A stretch of 10,701 bases of DNA, taken from assembly GCA_036835375.1 (NCBI GenBank), contig DAITMB010000156.1:1-10701 (forward strand). The letters are read 5' to 3'. The notes beneath the pieces are model-generated. The model did not search any database and had not been told where the DNA came from. It saw nothing but the letters and a program-made list of their open reading frames with translations. Numbering within the stretch: position 1 is the stretch's first letter; each line of letters begins with the position of its first letter. The position numbers were made by a program, and so were the translations under genes. Below are positions 1 through 6,041 of this stretch, piece by piece. Origin of the DNA: JANQTF01 sp036835375. Its GTDB lineage: Bacteria > Bacteroidota > Bacteroidia > J057.

Positions 1-135
1 GACAAAATTGCCCTCTATCGCGGCAAGGAAGTCATGAAAAAAGCCGTTCCAGCTGCGCAAGCCGTGGATGAGCTCATTGAGCTGATTCGCGAAGATGGCA
101 AATGGGTAGAACCCCTTTTGGTGGTGGCTGAGTAA
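1..135 (+). CDS. ispG: 4-hydroxy-3-methylbut-2-enyl diphosphate synthase, C-terminal end (partial)
   Basis: The window opens inside a gene; only its last 44 codons are present, ending at TAA 133-135. The readable tail contains IALYRGKEVMKKAVP, then AVDELIELIREDGKWVEP and a short LLVVAE end. A G-K-x-x-LY-x-GKE-V-x-K-x-x-P...AVD-x-LI-x-LI-x-x-x-G-x-WV-x-P tail is what I recall from the long, two-domain IspG (GcpE) proteins of Bacteroidota and related phyla. IspG is a cytosolic [4Fe-4S] enzyme that reductively converts methylerythritol cyclodiphosphate to HMBPP in the MEP isoprenoid pathway. The iron-sulfur cysteines lie upstream of this fragment and cannot be checked. The call rests on tail resemblance only. 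The next gene begins 80 bases downstream with no convincing promoter or terminator between them. Confidence 0.75.
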   Translation, partial: DKIALYRGKEVMKKAVPAAQAVDELIELIREDGKWVEPLLVVAE

Positions 136-215
136 GAGTACCATGGACAGCCAATTTTGATCGCACCCGTGTCGTCGATACAACCCTTCCCTCAGAAAGC
201 AGCACTTTTTCTGCG

Positions 216-776
216 ATGGATGCCAACCACAACATTCGACCATTCGGGCCGCGACCCGAGGAGCAACGCCTCGTGACCTTGTGCTTAGCACAGGATCGCC
301 TTGCGCAAAAGGCGCTCTACGATCGGTACAAGGATGCCATGTTCACCCTTTGCCTCCGCGTGCTCAATGAGTCCGAGTTGGCACAAGATGCCCTACAAGA
401 AGCGTTTTTGGCTGTATTCTCTTCCTTGGATCGATTTAGGGGAGAGTCAACTTTGGGCGCTTGGATCAAAACCATCGTTGTGCGCACGGCCTATCGTAAA
501 CTTCGAAAGCAAGGAATCCCTACCGAAGAGCTCGACCACGAGAAGGAGGGTGAAGTCATTGATTGGGGGGATCAACTGGAGGTGGAGTATTTAGAAAAAG
601 CCATCGCCTCGCTACCAGCTGGATACCGGAGTGTATTTGTTTTGATCGAAGTGGAGGGCTATTCGCACAAAGAAGTTGCAGAGATGCTTGGCATTTCCGT
701 TGGTACATCAAAGTCGCAGCTGTTTCATGCGAAGCGCTATTTGCAGCGCATCATCACCGCAATAGGACTCCGATGA
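216..776 (+). CDS. ECF-type RNA polymerase sigma factor
   Basis: A 186-residue protein with the two domains of an extracytoplasmic-function sigma-70 factor. Region 2 covers about residues 30-98: LYDRYKDAMFTLCLRVL, then the acidic ELAQDALQEAFLAVF helix and FRGESTLGAWIKTIVVR, the -10 recognition and core-binding part. Region 4 covers about residues 127-180: SLPAGYRSVFVLIEVEGYSH, then the helix-turn-helix EVAEMLGISVGTSKSQLFHAKR that reads the -35 element. Length is normal for the family and there is no extra C-terminal domain. The start at ATG 216 leaves a short N-terminal tail before region 2, and no later ATG would preserve region 2. The stop overlaps the next gene's ATG in an ATGA, so the sigma factor and its presumed anti-sigma are translationally coupled. 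In this class the anti-sigma normally holds the sigma inactive until an envelope signal arrives; here that is inferred from context. Confidence 0.93.
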   Translation: MDANHNIRPFGPRPEEQRLVTLCLAQDRLAQKALYDRYKDAMFTLCLRVLNESELAQDALQEAFLAVFSSLDRFRGESTLGAWIKTIVVRTAYRKLRKQGIPTEELDHEKEGEVIDWGDQLEVEYLEKAIASLPAGYRSVFVLIEVEGYSHKEVAEMLGISVGTSKSQLFHAKRYLQRIITAIGLR

Positions 777-1414
777 ACGATCAAGAATATAACCGAGAAA
801 CGCTGCGCCGCAGCATCCGGCAATTACCACAGCACGAAGCTCCCGCCGATGCGTGGGAGCGGCTGGAAGCCAAATTGGCTGAGCAGAATGATCAAGAGAA
901 GGGACGCGAATCGCTTCTGGCTGCGATCGGGCAGCTACCAGTATATTCTGCGCCAACTTCCATTTGGGAAAAAATTGAGTCTTCTCTTCATGGGAAGCTC
1001 CCCGGAGCAGCTTCTGGGTGGAAGCTCGCACTTCGCACTGCTGCGGTGCTTGCCCTGCTAGGCGCTTTGTGGGTGGGCTGGCCTTCTCTTTCGCCGAATA
1101 TCCTCCCGATCGCAGAGACAGAATCCACCATTGCTACGCCGGACCAGGCATCTCTCAACGAATGGGAGTCAACCAAAGAGGCTGACGAACTGCGCGTATT
1201 TGCCTGCTTAGACAGCGCGCAGGAGGTAGAAGGAATAGCGTCGCTGATTCGTCAATATGAAGTGATCAATTTGTCCTTAGATAGCCTCGCGTTACTTCTT
1301 AGCGGTGAAGATGTCCACGAAGCTACCGGAGGACGATTTCTTCGCCTGGAGCAGCGACGCAAGCAAGTATTGGCACGCATTGAGCAACAAGCTTGTCAGG
1401 ATAATTCGAAGTGA
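773..1414 (+). CDS. Membrane-anchored anti-sigma factor-like protein with duplicated N-terminal motif
   Basis: A 213-residue protein starting at ATG 773, inside the sigma factor's stop (ATGA overlap). The frame stays open upstream to 563, but that extension only runs antiparallel to the sigma-coding information, so I chose the coupled ATG. The cytoplasmic N-terminus has two copies of one pattern, at about residues 11-35 (IRQLPQHEAPADAWERLEAKL) and 48-72 (IGQLPVYSAPTSIWEKIESSL). One hydrophobic segment follows at about 84-108, then a periplasmic part of about 105 residues with no domain I recognise, including two cysteines (about 145 and 208). The LP-x-x-x-AP-x-x-x-WE-x-x-E pattern next to a single membrane span is typical of Bacteroidota proteins encoded after ECF sigma genes. 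There is no visible zinc-binding HxxxCxxC motif, so it is not a ZAS-type anti-sigma. The anti-sigma role is inferred from position and topology. Confidence 0.75.
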   Translation: MNDQEYNRETLRRSIRQLPQHEAPADAWERLEAKLAEQNDQEKGRESLLAAIGQLPVYSAPTSIWEKIESSLHGKLPGAASGWKLALRTAAVLALLGALWVGWPSLSPNILPIAETESTIATPDQASLNEWESTKEADELRVFACLDSAQEVEGIASLIRQYEVINLSLDSLALLLSGEDVHEATGGRFLRLEQRRKQVLARIEQQACQDNSK

Positions 1415-1504
1415 TCAATTGCCTCTGGCAGCTTTCCCCTGGTCTCTTCAACCTGCTTGGTAAGATTCCTTTTCCGGCCACACGTTCCTCAGGTTGGTGA
1501 CAAA

Positions 1505-1587
1505 TTTTTACCCTTCAGATATCGAGTAGAAATTCGGCGTCAATTCTGGAGAGATTCTGTAAGATTTGTACCTTTCAGAATATTCGA
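1505..1587 (+). repeat. Two near-identical 14-bp sites exactly 60 bp apart in the leader of the barrel gene
   Basis: TTTTTACCCTTCAG at 1505-1518 and TTTGTACCTTTCAG at 1565-1578 match at 12 of 14 positions. Each is followed by an AT-rich block ending in TCGA (ATATCGA at 1519-1525, AATATTCGA at 1579-1587). The second site ends 13 bases before the start codon of the exported protein at 1600. The AAGATTTG at 1561-1568 inside the second copy resembles a Bacteroidota -7 box (TAnnTTTG), but no good -33 box sits upstream of it. They could be paired operator or promoter sites, or a small tandem duplication that has diverged. Confidence 0.4.
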
Positions 1588-1599
1588 ATACCTCTGCCG

Positions 1600-2277
1600 A
1601 TGCATGTACGTCTCTTCCTCGCCGCCCTTTGGTTTGCCGCTAGTCTCCCAGCACAGGGGCAAGCTACCATGGAGATGCCGGGTGATAGTGTTTCCTCTGG
1701 CAAGAAACGTAGATTAGAACATGAACAGGTGCTCATCAGGCTGGACATGGGCTCCTTGTTTCGTTGGCAAAATCGATTTGGATGGGGAGGGACAGCACGC
1801 CTTGGGCTGGAAGGGAAACTTAGTCCCCGCTGGTCGCTTCTCGGGGAGTTGAGTACCAGATACATTTTTGTAGATCTTGACGGCGGTTTGCCACGCTTGC
1901 AGGCAGAGGCGGGCGGTGTCACCCTCGTAGTCGCGCCGCGATATTACCGAAAACTGACTGAAGGCGGCAGGCCTTCCATTCGCGCTTCGGGGTTTTCGGC
2001 TACGTACTGGACTGTGGAAGTGAGTACTCCGGTGATCCCATTGCACGGCAGGGTTGACGGGCCCCTCGCCTACTTTGTGAGTGACTACGTGTCGCTGTGT
2101 CCGATGATGGGATTTCAGCAGCGGCTGGGTCGATGGGGCTACATGGATTCGGCTATTGGTGTGTCTGTAAATTATCTGGATACAGATGCCAGCGTGTACG
2201 GTCGGTGGCCGCTGAAGCCCGGGTGGACTTGGATGCCAGCTGTTCGGCTACAGCTTGGATTGGGCGTGGGCGGATAG
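1600..2277 (+). CDS. Exported hypothetical protein, probable outer-membrane beta-barrel
   Basis: A 225-residue protein from ATG 1600. Residues 1-21 form a standard signal peptide (MHVRLFLAALWFAASLPAQGQ) with likely cleavage near the AQG/QA region. The mature part has no transmembrane helix but many alternating, aromatic- and glycine-rich stretches, such as LIRLDMGSLFRWQNRFGWGG, ARLGLEGKLSPRWSLLGELS, MMGFQQRLGRWGYMDSAIGV and, at the end, VRLQLGLGVGG. This is the pattern of small outer-membrane beta-barrels whose last strand ends the chain. I do not recognise a named family. It lies 185 bases after the anti-sigma-like gene on the same strand, so it could be a target or sensor partner of that sigma system; this is position only. 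The 3' end converges on the minus-strand zinc-ribbon gene with a 38-base gap. Confidence 0.7.
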   Translation: MHVRLFLAALWFAASLPAQGQATMEMPGDSVSSGKKRRLEHEQVLIRLDMGSLFRWQNRFGWGGTARLGLEGKLSPRWSLLGELSTRYIFVDLDGGLPRLQAEAGGVTLVVAPRYYRKLTEGGRPSIRASGFSATYWTVEVSTPVIPLHGRVDGPLAYFVSDYVSLCPMMGFQQRLGRWGYMDSAIGVSVNYLDTDASVYGRWPLKPGWTWMPAVRLQLGLGVGG

Positions 2278-2315
2278 GGGAATGCGCTCTTATTCATGGA
2301 GCCGGCAAGGCATTT

Positions 2316-3377
2316 TCACAGTGTCGCCCATATCAACAGGATGAGTGCGAAGATGAGTGTCAGTAAGAGCGCGCCGATTCGCCAGGGAGACAGCGGCTTT
2401 TGCCCTGCCAGTTTTCCGGTGTGACCATTGATGAGGTACTGAAAAGATCTGCCATAGTAGGAGAAAGAAGCTACCCACATGGGAAGAAGCGCTACCCGGA
2501 ATGTGATCGCCTGGCGCTCAGCGAGGATCGCCAGTTCTTCGATTTTTTCGCCCTTGATGTTTTTCTTGGCCACTTCCTTAAGGTGCGCGTCGATGACTTT
2601 TTCTACTTCCTTGGCGCTGTCTTTCGGGTCTTTAGTGGAAATTTCAGCAGGAAATGATTCCAAATAGCGGGGATCGTAGTTGACAAAATCGCGAATAGGG
2701 AAATCATTGATCTCCCCAAACAGGCCGCCCTGAATCTTGTGCGAGACCATGACCAATTGGTCCTCAAAAAAATGCTCCCAATACCCAGTCACGGGTTCCC
2801 ACACTTCTTTTTCTTCGATTTGTCCTTTGCCTGCTACCGGGATACGAAACCCAGCTTTGGCTTTCCAACTCGCTCGCACATAGACTTCAAAGAGATAAAC
2901 TGGCACATAGACCTGCCGTAGTCGTTCTTCCCTTAGTGTGTGAAACAAGGCGGGCGGCAACAACCAAGGCCTGCGACGCATGAAAAATTTGCGGAGAATC
3001 TTCTGGGCCCGGTGGCGGGGGATGGTAAAGGGAAGAATTTCTTTGGGCAAAATGGCCGATTCCGGGAAGGAAGAGGAAGGAGCCACATTTGATTGGGCAC
3101 ACATCGGACAAATGTCGAGTGTTGTTCCATCGTACATAGCGTACACCGCTTTGCATTCCCCACACACATGGGCATTTATGTTCGGCCATTTGCCCTTGCT
3201 AAAAGGGTCAAAATTCGTGCCTTGCAGCAATGCTCTTTCTACGACTTGGTCGCTTCCGCGCTGAAGGGTGCGCTTGTAACCGCATTTGCCACAAAGTAGT
3301 TCTTTTTTGCCTCCTCCATAGAGCAACTGGCTGCCACAGTCAGGGCAGCTATTCGCGAAAAATAGTTGTTGACTCAT
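2316..3377 (-). CDS. Double zinc-ribbon protein with C-terminal membrane anchor (TFIIB-type zinc ribbon family)
   Basis: A 353-residue protein. I placed the start at the ATG at 3377, giving MSQQLFFANSCPDCGSQ; the frame is open 28 codons further up, but that stretch overlaps the 3' end of gcvT and the likely promoter. Two four-cysteine zinc ribbons follow each other: C11-x2-C14...C29-x2-C32 and C72-x2-C75...C90-x2-C93. A body of about 230 residues contains YVPVYLFEVYVRASW, EVWEPVTGYWEHFFEDQLVM, YDPRYLESFPAEI and FQYLINGHTGKLAGQKP. This order matches my memory of bacterial proteins often labelled TFIIB-type zinc ribbon or (wrongly) primosomal N'-like, whose function is unknown. The last ~22 residues (about 330-351) are one hydrophobic helix, so the protein is probably tail-anchored with the ribbons in the cytoplasm. 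It follows gcvT by 76 bases on the same strand. No enzymatic role is claimed. Confidence 0.8.
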   Translation of the reverse strand: MSQQLFFANSCPDCGSQLLYGGGKKELLCGKCGYKRTLQRGSDQVVERALLQGTNFDPFSKGKWPNINAHVCGECKAVYAMYDGTTLDICPMCAQSNVAPSSSFPESAILPKEILPFTIPRHRAQKILRKFFMRRRPWLLPPALFHTLREERLRQVYVPVYLFEVYVRASWKAKAGFRIPVAGKGQIEEKEVWEPVTGYWEHFFEDQLVMVSHKIQGGLFGEINDFPIRDFVNYDPRYLESFPAEISTKDPKDSAKEVEKVIDAHLKEVAKKNIKGEKIEELAILAERQAITFRVALLPMWVASFSYYGRSFQYLINGHTGKLAGQKPLSPWRIGALLLTLIFALILLIWATL

Positions 3378-3428
3378 TCGTGGGAGATGATAGCGACTGC
3401 GAGGGATCTGATAGAAGTATTTGTTTGA

Positions 3429-3462
3429 TGAAAATAAGGGATTGTGCAAAAATTCAAACAAA
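3429..3462 (-). promoter_or_regulatory. Possible Bacteroidota-type promoter for the zinc-ribbon gene
   Basis: Reading the minus strand, TTTG (3458-3455; a second copy at 3462-3459) is followed after 18 bases by TATTTTCA (3436-3429), which matches TAnnTTTG at four of six fixed positions. It sits 51 bases before ATG 3377, and the -33 box overlaps the gcvT stop codon. It would let the zinc-ribbon gene be expressed apart from gcvT. The match is modest and could be chance in an AT-rich gap. Confidence 0.3.
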
Positions 3463-4536
3463 GGGAGGCTTAACGATTACAGCGGGGATATCCTTGTTTC
3501 GGATGCGGATGTGGAGTGACTCGTCAAAAGCTGACATCTTGATGGGCACATACCCCATCCCAATGCCATCTCCAGTCACAGGCGACATAGACCCTGAGGT
3601 AACAGAGCCTACCACCTGATCATCTTTCACGATCTCATAATCACGACGGGGAATGCCGCGCTCAGTGAGCTTAAAAGCAACCAGCTTGCGTTGAAGGCCT
3701 TGTTCTTTTTGTTTTAGAAGAACTTCCCGCCCGTTGAAATCACCTTTTGTTAGCTTCGTGATCCATCCGAGACCTGCTTCCAGTGGAGTTGTCGTATCAT
3801 CTATGTCATTGCCGTAGAGCATATAGCCCATCTCCAAGCGCAAGGTATCGCGTGCACCGAGGCCCGTAGGGATGAGGCCGTGTGATTTTCCTGCGTCCAG
3901 TAGGTCATTCCAGATCCGTTCGGCATGCTGGTTATACAGAAAAATTTCGAAAGTACGCTCCCCTGTGTAACCTGTCGTGGCAATGAGCGATTTTTCGGCT
4001 CCGTGAAAGGTTCCTTTGATGCACTCGTAAGTTCCCAGCGCCGAGAGATCCCAATCGGTGAATTGCTGAACAATGGTTTCCGCTTTTGGGCCAGATACAG
4101 CGAGCAGAGAAGTGCCTTCCGACACATCGATCATTTCGGCTCCTATGCCGCGATTCGACTCCGTGATCCAATCCCAGTCTTTTTGGATATTGGAAGCATT
4201 GGCGACGATCATGTACTGATCGTCGCGAATATGATACACGATGATGTCATCCACGATGCCGCCAGCGTGATTGGGGAGGCAGGAATATTGAGCCTTTCCG
4301 GGACGTAGCTTAGAAGCATCGTTTGAAGTGACGCGCTGAATGAGCTCCAGCGCACGTGGGCCTCTTATGATGAATTCACCCATGTGCGACACATCGAAGA
4401 GGCCAGCAGCTTGTCGCACAGCCATGTGCTCTTGCTTGTCGCCGGTGTATCTCACAGGCATATCATAGCCAGCAAAGGGGATCATTTTGGCCCCAAGGCC
4501 ATGATGAATAGAGAAGAGCGTAGTTTGTTTTGACAT
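3454..4536 (-). CDS. gcvT: Aminomethyltransferase, glycine cleavage system T protein
   Basis: A 360-residue protein, close to the usual length of about 360-370. It transfers the aminomethyl carbon from the H-protein lipoyl arm to tetrahydrofolate, releasing ammonia and 5,10-methylene-THF; it is cytosolic and works with GcvP, GcvH and Lpd, none of which is in this window. Visible signatures are FAGYDMPVRY near residue 21, LFDVSHMGEF near 46, GGIVDDIIVYHI near 92 (with the catalytic aspartate), TGYTGERTFEIF near 188, and TGLGARDTLRLEMGYMLYGND followed by PLEAGLGW. The C-terminal barrel has RGIPRRDYEI, VGSVTSGSMSP and IGMGYV. The start is ATG 4536 (MSKQTTLFSIHHGLGAKM), which matches where the family begins; the frame is open upstream to 4674, but those residues are unlike the family. 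No frameshift or missing key residue is seen. Confidence 0.96.
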   Translation of the reverse strand: MSKQTTLFSIHHGLGAKMIPFAGYDMPVRYTGDKQEHMAVRQAAGLFDVSHMGEFIIRGPRALELIQRVTSNDASKLRPGKAQYSCLPNHAGGIVDDIIVYHIRDDQYMIVANASNIQKDWDWITESNRGIGAEMIDVSEGTSLLAVSGPKAETIVQQFTDWDLSALGTYECIKGTFHGAEKSLIATTGYTGERTFEIFLYNQHAERIWNDLLDAGKSHGLIPTGLGARDTLRLEMGYMLYGNDIDDTTTPLEAGLGWITKLTKGDFNGREVLLKQKEQGLQRKLVAFKLTERGIPRRDYEIVKDDQVVGSVTSGSMSPVTGDGIGMGYVPIKMSAFDESLHIRIRNKDIPAVIVKPPFV

Positions 4537-4679
4537 CGAATGCGGGGAAAATAACCATGAGTGAGCCTCATGCTTAGCCTGCAAGATAGCGAGGACATAG
4601 GAAATGCCGATCATGGTAGATCTATTTACCTCCAAGAATTTTAAATCTTGAAATGGAAGAATAGCTCTTATCAAGATGC

Positions 4680-4910
4680 CTATTTGCTATCATGCTCTTT
4701 AGCACGATTAGGATCATTAAACATTTCGCTCACCCGATCGGCGAGAAAAGCCCTGGCACCCGTTTCATCGTTGTGATCGGGCGGCTTTTTCTCGCTCATC
4801 TTGTGAAACTCTTTAGATGTAAAAGCGAGCATCAAGATGCCCAGAGTGAAAACGATGATTGAAAATCCAAGAATAGTAAGATGTGGCGTGTCAAGAAGGT
4901 AGGGAATCAT
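4680..4910 (-). CDS. Small single-span membrane protein, unknown function
   Basis: A 76-residue protein from ATG 4910. One hydrophobic helix spans about residues 10-31 (LTILGFSIIVFTLGILMLAF). A highly charged tail of about 45 residues follows, with KKPPDHNDETGARAFLADRV and a Lys/Asp/Glu-rich end, presumably cytoplasmic. The ATG shares its A with the stop of the small gene upstream (TAATG), which fixes this start over the in-frame ATG at 4961 and indicates translational coupling. I do not recognise the family. It is followed after 143 bases by gcvT on the same strand, but nothing links it to glycine cleavage. Confidence 0.7.
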   Translation of the reverse strand: MIPYLLDTPHLTILGFSIIVFTLGILMLAFTSKEFHKMSEKKPPDHNDETGARAFLADRVSEMFNDPNRAKEHDSK

Positions 4911-5089
4911 TATTTGGTAAGCTTGAGATAATTCATGAAGCCGAGTAGCGTTGGTGCCCACAAGCCCACGAAAATGGCATTGAGTTGATGGCCGGTGAAG
5001 AAGAGGATTTCAGCAACGAAAATGATCAGGAGTGTAGTTCCCAATCCAATTTTCGCGCTCATAGGAAGCATTCGAAGATATTGAAGCAT
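4910..5089 (-). CDS. Very small hydrophobic membrane protein, start unclear or frameshifted
   Basis: A reading frame ending at TAA 4912-4910 encodes LLIIFVAEILFFTGHQLN, then AIFVGLWAPTLLGFMNYLKLTK: two short hydrophobic segments around a turn. As it stands, the frame has a stop codon three codons before a TTG at 5044, which would give a 44-residue protein. In the neighbouring frame, ATG 5089 encodes MLQYLRMLPMSAKIG and then runs into a stop nine codons later. Removing one base near the GGGAA at about 5043-5047 joins the two into a smooth 57-residue protein. So either a TTG start is used, or the gene has a one-base insertion (real or a sequencing error in a homopolymer). The TAATG overlap with the next gene supports real translation of the 3' part. 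The FVGLWAPTLLGFMNYL stretch resembles small hypothetical proteins I recall from Bacteroidota; the function is unknown. Confidence 0.55.
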   Translation of the reverse strand: MLQYLRMLPMSAKIGLGTTLLIIFVAEILFFTGHQLNAIFVGLWAPTLLGFMNYLKLTK

Positions 5090-5438
5090 GTTTTTCGTGT
5101 GTTAATGTATGGCCCTAACCCTGTCAGTCTGAATTTGTTTTTTGGAAATAAAAAAATTCCATATAGGGAACATTACCAATGATAAACCCGTACAAAGCCC
5201 GATTTTTTTGTTCATATTCACAATTCAACAGTCTTCCAGGTCCTCACCAGCTGGTGTCCATCCATCTTGAATTCTCCGCGAACATGCGCTTGGTTGAACG
5301 ACTCCATGCGTGAACCAAACAGACATTCCAAGGCATGATTTGCGCTTACCTTCTCTACCTTTGGCGTATTAAATCAGGGAAAAGCGTAGATTTTGAGAGA
5401 ATTGCTTTTCCTTCCCTCTCTCCCCGAACTTCCGACTC
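5090..5438. other. Divergent intergenic region, about 350 bases, no firm gene
   Basis: This lies between the minus-strand small membrane genes and the plus-strand DUF1801 gene, so it should carry promoters for both. Positions 5135-5215 are AT-rich with A and T runs; no clear TAnnTTTG box could be placed for the minus-strand genes. The right end contains the plausible plus-strand promoter listed separately. On the minus strand, 5373-5218 is a 52-codon open stretch (51 sense codons and TGA) ending in FKMDGHQLVRTWKTVEL, with its first ATG only at 5307. It reads like protein but has no proper start, so I do not call it a gene. Confidence 0.5.
5360..5395 (+). promoter_or_regulatory. Probable Bacteroidota-type promoter for the DUF1801 gene
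   Basis: TTTG at 5360-5363 is followed after 23 bases by TAGATTTT at 5387-5394, which matches the -7 consensus TAnnTTTG at five of six fixed positions (the next base is G). The spacing is at the upper end of the reported 17-23 range. Transcription would start near 5400, giving a leader of about 40 bases before ATG 5439. Confidence 0.42.
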
Positions 5439-5861
5439 ATGGCAAGCAACTCAAATAAAACCCAGCGGACAGAAGCATCCGTCGAAGCCTTCCTCATAAG
5501 TGTCCCCGACGAGCAGCGCCGGGCAGATGCACTTGCGCTCCTCGCTCTCATGCGCTCTTGGACGGGGCTCGAACCCCGACTTTGGGGGGCAGACATTGTG
5601 GGCTTCGGTGAATACCATTATCGCTATGAGAGTGGGCGGGAAGGAGATTTTTTCAAGGTGGGATTTTCACCTCGAAAGCAGAGCATGAGCCTCTACCTCA
5701 TGTCGGGATTTGAGCGCTACGAAGAACTGCTCTCCCGATTGGGAAAATATAGAACTGGCAAGGCTTGCCTTTACCTCAAGCGCCTCTCCGACGCTGATGA
5801 GGCCGTGCTTCGCGAGCTCATCACAGCGGCTTTTCAATACATGAATGAGAAGTACGGGTGA
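5439..5861 (+). CDS. DUF1801 domain-containing protein
   Basis: A 140-residue cytosolic protein matching the DUF1801 (YdhG-like) pattern along its whole length. It contains VEAFLISVPDEQRRADALAL near residue 15, then WTGLEPRLWG, IVGFGEYHYRYESGREGDFF near 53, VGFSPRKQSMSLYLMSGFER near 74, and GKACLYLKRLSDAD near 106. The family adopts a compact alpha/beta fold and its biochemical role is not established. The ATG at 5439 gives an N-terminal lead of about 14 polar residues, which is usual. It is a single gene with its own probable promoter; the next gene starts 180 bases further on. Sequence and length are normal. Confidence 0.9.
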   Translation: MASNSNKTQRTEASVEAFLISVPDEQRRADALALLALMRSWTGLEPRLWGADIVGFGEYHYRYESGREGDFFKVGFSPRKQSMSLYLMSGFERYEELLSRLGKYRTGKACLYLKRLSDADEAVLRELITAAFQYMNEKYG

Positions 5862-5976
5862 CATACCTTCAGCATTCTCTTCTCGTGGTGGGATAGATAT
5901 GGCGTTTTCGACGAACGAAGAAAGAGTCAAAAGCTATAGTTCTTCATTCAATTTTCATTTTCTCTTGTGCCGCCCT

Positions 5977-6008
5977 TGGCTTTCAGGGTGCCTTTGGTGT
6001 AAGTTAGC
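5977..6008 (+). promoter_or_regulatory. Possible promoter for the aldo/keto reductase - surE pair
   Basis: TTG at 5977-5979, a 21-base spacer and TAAGTTAG at 6001-6008 fit TTG-N(17-23)-TAnnTTTG with one mismatch in the -7 box. It lies 33 bases before ATG 6042. The short T-rich and C-rich surroundings give no second support, so this is tentative. Confidence 0.3.
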
Positions 6009-6041
6009 GCGAGAAAATAGCTGACTTAGCTTCCATATATT

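Noticed and set aside
152..159. CAATTTTG as a -7 box for the sigma gene
   Set aside because: No TTG lies at an acceptable distance upstream; the nearest TTTG (117-120) is 31 bases away.
563..772. 70-codon upstream extension of the anti-sigma-like protein
   Set aside because: It overlaps the sigma factor region 4 coding sequence in another frame; the ATGA-coupled start at 773 explains the gene better.
4537..4674. 46-residue N-terminal extension of GcvT
   Set aside because: The family begins near MSKQTTLF; the upstream residues are unlike any GcvT N-terminus.
4985..5182. Plus-strand 65-codon frame
   Set aside because: It is antisense to the small membrane gene that is coupled by TAATG to its neighbour.
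5966..5995. Terminator-like hairpin CCCT...AGGG
   Set aside because: The stem is about four pairs with no T run after it, too weak to call.
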